DNA from: Paulinella micropora
Lineage: Eukaryota > Cercozoa > Imbricatea > Euglyphida
Reading direction: 5' to 3'
NCBI GenBank assembly: GCA_009731375.1
Contig: BJOX01000296.1
Span: forward strand, 173,729 to 219,718
DNA: 45,990 nt
Below the pieces are notes generated by a model, which did no database searches, had not been told where the DNA came from, and was given only the letters and a program-made list of their open reading frames with translations. Below are positions 38,879-45,990 of the stretch, one piece after another (position 1 is the first letter of the stretch; every line of letters starts with the position of its first letter). Both the position numbers and the translations under genes were made by a program.

Positions 38879-40031
38879 TTGGACGTCTGCCATACCACTC
38901 TCTTTATGCAATTTACTAATGGACAAGCCACCGAATGGAAATACAACTTACTCTCGAAGAGCCAGAAAATAGAACTAGGTGCCGACAACGATCAGGAGAC
39001 AAGGGAACCTAAGGACGAGGAACGAATCAACGAATGGATCAAACTTCCCCCGTCGCGAACACCACGCCCTCCACTCCTTATTCCGTTCTACGGAGGACCA
39101 CATCGCAACTTTATTGAAACTCTTATGGCTCAAATGAAGGACGACTCAACCAATAAAATCAAACGATCAGCTCTGGACAAAGCCATGATTGAAGCAGCAA
39201 GAACAGGCCACGTTCGATCTCCGATGGATCCAAAACTGCAATACATCTCGTTCGAAGGTATGATGTTCCTACTTTCCAAAAACGGATACTGGTCGTGGAA
39301 GTTAGTAGCACACCTCTATGATTGTCTACACGCTGTTCACATCTCCACTGATCGTGAACCGGGAACAAAGAAAAACGAAGCTCTTACAGCGAGGGAGATC
39401 ATGCTTCATTCCTATTTTTCCCACATCTCCAGCCTTTGGTTCGACACCCTCAAGAAGTCCGTCAGTCAACAGAAACAACAGTGGAAAATGGGAGAAGCAC
39501 TCAATGACTGCCTAGCTAAAGCCCTACTCTCAATGCTGTCCTATATCGAATTGCACTACGGAGATGCTAACTGCATAGTGAAAGACTTCCGCCAGGTACC
39601 AATTAAACCCTTCCAGCAACGCATACTGCACCAATCTGGCGACACAGAACATTCAGGAGCACTTACACGGGAACCTGCACCTGAAATCATCAAACGCAAA
39701 GACAAACCTGCCCCTTCTGATGCATCAAAACCCAACAAGAAGAGCAAAAAGGAATCGTCTGGTAAAGCTACCGGTGAGCCCACCAACACTGAAGATACAA
39801 CTACCAAGGTGAAAACTGTGAACACCGACTCTCTGGAACATGCATCTCAGACAAGCAGCTCATCAAGCTCCCGCTTGGAATCCCCATTACCATCGTCGCA
39901 ACCGCCCTCCCTGCCTTCCCTGCCTATGCAACTATCGAAAACAACATCTGGCAAACACGAACGACAACAGCAACTACTACGAGAAGACGAAGACGAAGAA
40001 GAAGAAGAAGAAGAAGAAGAAGAAGAAGAAG

Positions 40032-40062
<31 letters not shown>

Positions 40063-40285
40063 GGACCCTCCTTCCCGCTTTCGCAACGCCCATGCCATGC
40101 TCTTCCCACCAAGACCTCTGCCCTTGACTAAAATCTCTGCATACTACTCCTCTAGTGACCCTGCTGATGATGAGGAACCTGATATACTAGCAGATGATGC
40201 TATCCTATACACTGCTCTAGGGTATGACCCACGACCTAATTTAACATCTCCGCCTTTCACGAAGACAAGCCAAGCTTCAAGCTAG
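38879..40285 (+). CDS. Penelope-like element ORF2: unrecognised protein with acidic run
   Basis: A 468-codon frame. Residues 1-230 look globular (FYGGPHRNFIETLMAQMKDD, EGMMFLLSKNGYWSWKLVAH, MLHSYFSHISSLWFDTLKKS). The rest is low-complexity: Lys/Ser-rich linker, a poly-Glu run from a (GAA)n repeat at 39985-40060, and an acidic tail. It is the best-preserved frame of the element. It may be the amino part of the polyprotein. No domain is recognised. Confidence 0.6.
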
Positions 40286-40299
40286 GTCACTGCCCAATC

Positions 40300-41160
40300 C
40301 AATCGACTATTCTAACTTGCCCTTGCCCCGAACTATAGCCCGACGTCAAGTCAACGCAGCTTCCCAAAACCCGAACCCGTTGGATTCGTCGTCTTCGTCA
40401 TCATCTTCGTCATCATCGTCATCCTCTCCATCGTCGTCGACAACCCAAGCACGTGCCAATATTGGCCCGGAAGATCAACTCCTTACATACCCACTTGCCG
40501 ACAAAGAACATAATGCGTTGATATCGCTTCTAGCAAACATGCCAGCGATTGAAGAATTTATAAAACAAGCTCGAGAAGCCGTACAAAAGAAAACTACGAC
40601 AAACAACGCTCCTCCAGCCAACAATGCCAACAGCCTCACACCTGAAGGACCCACTACAACGCCAGTCTCGTCTATAGTGAGTAGTGCTATCCGTGACGCG
40701 CCCCCTTGCTCAAACACGACCGCAGCAACCGTCAGCAGCAGCAGTAGCAGCAGCAGTAGTTCATCGAAGCAACAACTGGAGACCGGAAACAACAAGGACC
40801 TGCTCAACAATCCAGCCCCGCCCGCAGATGACACCAACAACCCCAACAAACAAGAACTACCACCCGCCCCTGCCAACTCTGCGAACACATCGGAAAATGC
40901 TACCCAATCAACGAAAGAGAAAGTTGGACTGACGCCGCCGCCCCCTCTGAAGACGCTGGAAAGACTGAGGAGAAAAAAAAAACGGAAGATCAAGAACAAT
41001 CCAAAGGTGATAGTTCGGAACTGACTGCTGAACAACCTAAGATTGATCCGAAAGATTCTACACCTGCGAAGCGAGCTGCTGCTGCTTTATCTCCGACTGG
41101 ACTGCGCACATCAAGTCGGAAACAAGCAAAGAAAGACAAGAATGCCAAGACTGCCACCTA
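40300..41160 (+). CDS. Low-complexity linker region of the Penelope-like element
   Basis: A Ser-, Asn-, Pro- and Thr-rich frame (ATG at 40317) to 41024, then a Lys-rich tail in a shifted frame (SPTGLRTSSRKQAKKDK) to the TAG near 41160. Two poly-Ser runs come from (TCG)n/(TCA)n and (AGC)n repeats. It probably joins ORF2 to the nuclease domain. Confidence 0.45.
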
Positions 41161-42208
41161 GGGACATTCGAAGTGTTTTCGCTGGATTGAAGCGTTACTA
41201 CGTACCCTCCGCAAATTCAAAAACAGAATACGTACCCTTATCAAACTATCGCAGTGGATCTCTGTTGACGCCCAGCGGCACTCCATAGCTATATTCACCA
41301 ACTTCAGCATTGCCAGAAGACTCTTCAGACTAGCAAGCACGCAACTACTCAACTCCAAACTAGCCCTTATCCAGCCCAGAAGAATTCGTTGGTCTGCCTA
41401 CACACCCCTTATGAAATCAACCTACTACATGCTGATCGCAGCACTCATCTTCAACAAAACTGACCCTGCCCTCCGTCGCTTTTAACCCATGCTCCATCTC
41501 CTGCAACGTCATAACAGAGCAGCTTTCCCGTTCAGTATCCCTAACCCTGGCCGCATGCAAGTCATCTATGGCATAGTCGCACCTGGCACTGCACATAGCT
41601 ACATAGGAGAATCCTTTCAATGGGAAAAGAGAATGAAATCTGAACTCCGTGGAATGCGAAACTTCAAATCCTTGAAACAACACCAGCCAGGACAAACTCG
41701 TCTCCTCGCTTATGGAAATAAACTTGGAATGCATCGTTTCGTTTCGATACCACTTATGCTGATGGGAGCCCTCCCGCAATCACAAACAAAAATGGAACAG
41801 GACTCAGCCCGAACCAACCGACTAAGTATGGAAGCGAAGTTCATCGCCTGGTTGAAACCAACCCTTAATATGAAACGAAGAGCCTACCCCACAGCAACTT
41901 TTCGAACCAATACCAACAAGAAACCTTTCTCTAGTCACCGACTTGTGTTCCCACATGAAGTCTCCGGCCACAATTCCTCGTCTGTATGCTCTACGCAATG
42001 CAGAAGCCTTGCCAATGCCCGACGACACACTTGCAACCTTATCTTTTGGGAAGCCATACCCATTCATGGATCTCCACTTATACGCCACTCCATCTCTGCA
42101 ATTTTTGACGACCTTGACCCCGACACTATCTTTCAGCTTCGAAAGCATGGCAATAATCATGGCCTAGATGATTGGGACTACCTCTCTCGCTTCTATGGAA
42201 CCACTTAA
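41161..42208 (+). CDS. GIY-YIG endonuclease domain of the Penelope-like element
   Basis: The clear part starts at ATG 41489. VIYGIVAP (residues 26-33) and SYIGES (37-42) are the paired GIY and YIG motifs. RMKSELRGMR supplies the conserved Arg region, and EAKFIAWLKPTLN (about 115-127) carries the catalytic Glu and the Asn near the end of the domain. GIY-YIG enzymes cut DNA using one metal ion; in Penelope-like elements they open the target for reverse transcription. A frame ending at the TAA near 41483 (helical, with STYYMLIAALIFNKTDPAL) precedes it and may belong to the same protein. The frame after residue 150 loses similarity and then shifts. Confidence 0.78.
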
Positions 42209-42896
42209 AAATCTACGAAGGGTCTCAGATATCAGCCCGCCAACCATATGTGCTGCTACGCTCAACCACAGCCCGCTGCCATTTGATACAACCGGAAGCC
42301 CACTGCCTACTACGTCTGTCCAACTCGGGAGCGATCCTTGAACTAACCGATAACCTGCACGTTGAACTTATTGCCTACCACCCTTACCGATGGATCAAAC
42401 ACATGAAAAGAGCAACAGCCTACCAAGCACTACGCTTACGGCAACAAGCAAACAACATCGAGAATCATCGCACCAAGCTCTACGCATGCAATGTACTGTC
42501 GCACCACCTGAGAAAGAAGCACCCCCTTATCCTGTCCGGTAGAACCTACACCATGGAAACAAACGACAGAATGTGCATTACAAGAGGAACTCTCCGCACC
42601 ATACAAGGACTTATACTACAAATTTTGCTCCCTGACAACAACATGAGAAAAACCCTTCTCTCCCTATGCAAACTAAGCTACAAAAAGCCGCGTCCCGACT
42701 CATCAATGCCCCAAGACACCTAGCACGTTTCAAACTCCAACCAGATACAATGAAAAAGCCTGCCTGTACTTGCCGTAGCTGGGACAGAAGCATCTGGGTG
42801 TCACATGCCTCATTCCATCTGGCATCACAAGAAGGAACCTTAGGCAAGATAGGTAAACTTAGTGCCGCCACCATACCGCATCCCCGCCACACCTAG
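42172..42896 (+). CDS. Linker and Cys/His patch between GIY-YIG and RT
   Basis: Two overlapping frames. The first (42172-42723) has helical, basic text (YHPYRWIKHMKRATAYQALR, LYACNVLSHHLRKKHPL). The second (42666-42896) contains ACTCRSWDRSIWVSHASFH, a C-x-C ... H patch that might bind zinc. Exact frame joins cannot be decided. I assign no function beyond being part of the polyprotein. Confidence 0.45.
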
Positions 42897-44697
42897 CTTT
42901 GTCTTAAAGCCACTCCTCAAGTCAACGATTACCTTCGTGAAACGAATCCAGACTGCCCTACGTCTCCCCAACATTAACTTCGAACGAAATCAATCTATCA
43001 CCGACAACAAACAAAACAAATCAGCCTCAGAAGAACTCGACTGCAAAACATGGATCAACTTTCTCTACGCCATGGCTGAAAAGCTACCACACCGTAACAA
43101 GTATCAACTTGGCCGCCTCATCGACAAATACAAAACCCTTAGTGAAACATGCCCCGACCCACCCTCGAAATCTATCACGGAGAAGGATATCGTGCAAGCA
43201 AGAATGCGGCTCTCCAAAATGGTAGTCCAAGCCCTTGACAAAAACAACAATCAACTATGGGTTGAGTGCCCAGTCCTAACTTGGGAACGCATACAAAAAG
43301 AAGTAGTAAAAGCACCTTCCTTCCTCTATGTCAATGTGAACAAAACTGAATTGCTGAACGCCTACCGAACCGACTTTGAACAACACAACCTCCAACGTTT
43401 CGGCTCACTTCGAACTCGCAAAGCTGCTATCCACTCAACTACTTTACTACCGAAAAACAAAGACCCTGCCAACAAAACTCGACTAATCTGCAATCATGCC
43501 CGATCGCCCTGGCGCTCCATCCTCCGTCGAGTAGGGAAGATTCTGAGCTTCCTCACTATAGAACTTTCGCATCGTGTACGAACCTTCAACCTGAACAGGC
43601 TAGACGAGATACGTACCCATCTGAACCGCGCGTATAATACCTTCTCCAACAGCAATACGAACGACGACTCCAAACGCACCATCAAAGTTTTCCAATTCGA
43701 GTCGTGAAACAAATGTTCACGTGGTTGGCCCAGTCCAGTACGATGCAATCTCTACGTTTCGCCCTGGCCAACATCATATTCAACCCTCCCAAATCCAGAA
43801 ACTGGAAACCAGTCGTATACATCTCGAAAACCCTTACAACAAATGGAAAATATGACATTGGATGGAATCGGAGCTACGCCCCACACGACTATATTGCCTT
43901 CACTTTTGACGACATAATCAATATCGTGTCACTGGACTTTGCCCATTCTCACTTCATTATTGGCGACGCCGTTTTCGTCCAAAAAGATGGCTGTCCAATC
44001 GGTGGCTATCTATCCTCCCCTCTTGCGCAAATGAAATGTATGTGCGACGAAGCAGTCCTTATCAGTACGCTACTTACGCCGTCATCCAGCAAACACTTCT
44101 ACGGAATACGCCAAGTAGACGACCTCCTATTACTTATACTAGCAAATTGGCGCAATGAACTGGAAGTCCAACAAGCCCAGAAAATACTCCAGGCGATACG
44201 ACACTGACTCTGGAACAACAACAGAATCACCATTACGACCCCATGCCTACACAGGCAGCCTTGAACTAGAAGAAAACAAACTCGAACCGATCAATAACAC
44301 TTTCGAGGTAGATTTTGCGGGAACGTCAATACAGATGCATCAGGACCCGACCCTGGGATTCAACATCCGACCTCTCTTCAAAAACTGGAAGCAAACGATG
44401 TCTCATAACAGTCGACCCATGCCGCGCCTCCCGCCATACTCCCCTTATATCAACCATATTATACTCCATGCAACTTTGGTCGGCATGTTAGCCAACTTTG
44501 CACGCCAAACAAATTCAGAAAACCTTCTACTATCAGCAACGTTACAACTAATGGTCGAGATACCCTATGCATGCTCCGTTTGGAAAGCCGCGCTTGATCG
44601 AGTCTACCGTCTCTGCCCTGAAGAATGGAGCCTGCCGACCTCGCCATCGTCATTCGGACCTTTGCACGCCTACCGCAGAATGTGCGTGATACCCTGA
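42862..44697 (+). CDS. Penelope-type reverse transcriptase (frameshifted)
   Basis: Three frames make one RT. The first, 42862-43707, ends with the finger motif HSTTLLPKNKDPANKTRLIC, typical of Penelope RTs (PK-x-K-D-P ... K-x-R). The second, 43704-44207, has VKQMFTWLAQ, FTFDDIINIV, VFVQKDGCPIGGYLSSPLAQ (the Q-x-x-G-x-P-I/M-G motif) and GIRQVDDLLLLI with the catalytic DD pair. The third, 44155-44697, is the thumb: LELEENKLEPI, FAGTSIQMHQDP, NWKQTMSH. The break between the first two falls next to motif A, so its catalytic Asp cannot be confirmed. Penelope RTs are related to telomerase RT. Confidence 0.78.
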
Positions 44698-44898
44698 CAT
44701 ATGCAGAACAATGGCAGCTGTTACGAAAGACCTTTCCACAAGCTACCGACTCGTGGTAATTGTACTGGTTTAGTCTTTTACCCTAAATTTATCCCAACTA
44801 TAAATCATAGTCGCCTCCAACGATACCCCCGCAATTACATACCTATACATATCTCCTCTAACTCCTTCTTGCCCTGCTCCCGGTCTGACTAAGCCGGG

Positions 44899-45389
44899 GG
44901 AACTACATAACTCACTAAGGAACTACAAATATTTACCTTTACCTTTAATAATGGTCGATTATTTACTATGCAATACAGCAAAATCCAACTTATTTCCATT
45001 TTTACCAGTAATTTCCCACCCCAGGTGCACCTGTCAATTTCCCTTTTTATTAATACTTTGACAATTTCCCCTTTTACCCATATTAACAAGTTGTATTTTT
45101 CTCTCACTGGCCGTACGAACGAACCTTCCACTCTAACACAACTACATCCGTTACAATACAACCAAAACCAATTCCCTTCCACGGACTTCCCTTTCAGAAC
45201 CTCCAAAGTGAGCACAGCTCACACGCACTAACAACATACCTACCCTGCCCTTTACCTTGCCCTTACCCTTAAAACCAAAAACAAAACCCTGCACTTACTT
45301 GCACTGCAAAGCAAAGGGGCGAGCACGGTCACTCGTGGTCTGGTAAACCCCTGTCAATAAATACTGATTAATATTATAACTATTCTTGA
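44899..45389 (+). repeat. Right pLTR of the Penelope-like element
   Basis: Matches the left pLTR over its whole length. It is preceded by the small stem CCCGGTCTGACTAAGCCGGG. The high similarity of the two copies suggests a fairly recent insertion despite the broken frames. Confidence 0.92.
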
Positions 45390-45615
45390 CAGAAGAGGAG
45401 TACGAGTGGCAAATTTCTATTAAAGGAGTGATTGCATAAAAAACTTTACTTCTAGGCTTTCTTTGTTTCTACTTTTGCTTTAAGTTGCCCCTTCAAGTTC
45501 ATCTTGTTCTGCCTCAGAGGGTTGTTTTGGCGGAAGACGCTCTAGATCTGGGATCCGGTCCCGGAGCTACTGTCACGGCTTGGTAGTATTATCATTAATA
45601 TTATTGAGTATTTTT

Positions 45616-45663
<48 letters not shown>

Positions 45664-45665
45664 GG

Positions 45666-45754
<89 letters not shown>

Positions 45755-45788
45755 TTTGTTTTTTGGCGAGTGTTTATATTTATAGATA
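45390..45788. other. Spacer and double poly-T tract (LINE poly(A) tail on the minus strand)
   Basis: About 230 bases without a gene, then T runs at 45620-45662 and 45671-45753 separated by GGGGAAA. Read on the minus strand these are the poly(A) tail of the LINE fragment to the right. Confidence 0.7.
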
Positions 45789-45990
45789 TTATGATGTTTG
45801 TTGATGTTTGAGTAGGTATGTCACTAGTGCTGTTTTGAATGGTTTTATTTTTGTTTCATCTGTTATATTTTTTGGGATTGATTTCCATTGATCAGCGAAG
45901 ATCTTGGTGAGATATGGGTCTTTGTGATTGACAAAGAGGCTGCTTTTAGTTGAGTATCGCGTTTTGTATGAATGTATGGTATTGATTGGG
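45789..45990 (-). CDS. C-terminal end of a second LINE reverse transcriptase (partial)
   Basis: A minus-strand frame from the window edge to TAA at 45789-45791 reads HSYKTRYSTKSSLFV, then FADQWKSIPKNITDE and FKTALVTYLL. This is the usual end of APE-type LINE ORF2 proteins (W-x-x-[IL]-P ... F-K-x-x-L-x-x-Y-L). A poly(A)-like tail follows. The rest lies outside the window. Confidence 0.65.
   Translation of the reverse strand, partial: PINTIHSYKTRYSTKSSLFVNHKDPYLTKIFADQWKSIPKNITDETKIKPFKTALVTYLLKHQQTS

Larger units (their letters stand above)
37687..45389 (+). mobile_element. Penelope-like element with GIY-YIG endonuclease upstream of RT, pLTR-flanked
   Basis: A 7.7-kb element between direct repeats (37687-38160 and 44899-45389). 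In order it holds an SR-rich frame, a long acidic frame, a low-complexity frame, a GIY-YIG nuclease, a linker, a Cys/His patch, and a Penelope-type reverse transcriptase. Penelope-like elements usually have GIY-YIG after RT; N-terminal placement is known for the permuted Naiad/Chlamys groups, and this element fits that arrangement. The coding region changes frame several times, so this copy is probably dead unless the assembly has indel errors. Confidence 0.8.

Noticed and set aside
39985-40060. Poly-Lys and poly-Ser frames overlapping the (GAA)n repeat
   Set aside because: Other-frame and antisense readings of the poly-Glu run of ORF2.

Overview
The window is eukaryotic nuclear DNA from a repeat-rich genome. 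Spliceosomal GT-AG introns, a Ty1/copia LTR element, non-LTR retrotransposons, a Penelope-like element and long tetranucleotide microsatellites all point that way. I cannot name the lineage. A protein O-mannosyltransferase exon argues against a land plant, and a protist or alga fits best. Six N gaps, most beside homopolymers or microsatellites, and several one-base frame breaks mean that some lesions may be assembly errors.

Layout. (1) 1-6319, minus strand: a Ty1/copia retrotransposon running off the left edge, with a long uninterrupted pol frame. (2) 6320-7260: leader/LTR-like sequence and a two-unit repeat with a strong hairpin between the units. (3) 7260-11860: a GC-rich island between a poly-C run and a poly-G run. 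It holds an RPB5-like RNA polymerase subunit with an N-terminal zinc ribbon (minus), an F-box/LRR gene (plus) that contains an inverted segment of about 300 bp, and an unrecognised gene. (4) 11940-13590: two AT-richer paralogous genes of unknown family; the second is cut by a (GTAT)n array. (5) 13780-14650, minus strand: protein O-mannosyltransferase exon(s) and a signal-peptide exon. (6) 15600-16480: a pentanucleotide array with an 82-bp perfect palindrome.

(7) The centre of the window, 16515-34555, is one host gene that simple ORF calling misses: BCD1/ZNHIT6, the zf-HIT box C/D snoRNP assembly factor. I reconstruct 14 exons (about 431 codons) whose phases all agree. They are scattered through introns made of microsatellites, minisatellites, a MITE, two SINE-like inserts and a 3.7-kb LINE with a C-terminal restriction-like endonuclease. 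Several exons have partial copies beside them, separated by microsatellite, and the terminal exon is repeated past its stop codon. Many introns begin with the microsatellite unit itself (GTAT, GTAC, GTAA), so repeat unit and splice donor coincide.

(8) 37687-45389, plus strand: a 7.7-kb Penelope-like element. It has about 480-bp direct terminal repeats (pLTRs), an SR-rich ORF, a long acidic ORF, a GIY-YIG endonuclease upstream of the reverse transcriptase (permuted order), and several frame breaks. (9) 45620-45990, minus strand: the 3' end of a second, poly(A)-tailed LINE.

The most interesting signals are the BCD1 gene with its stuttering exons, the link between (ATCT)n arrays and three different inserts, the permuted Penelope-like element, and the zinc-ribbon/RPB5 protein.
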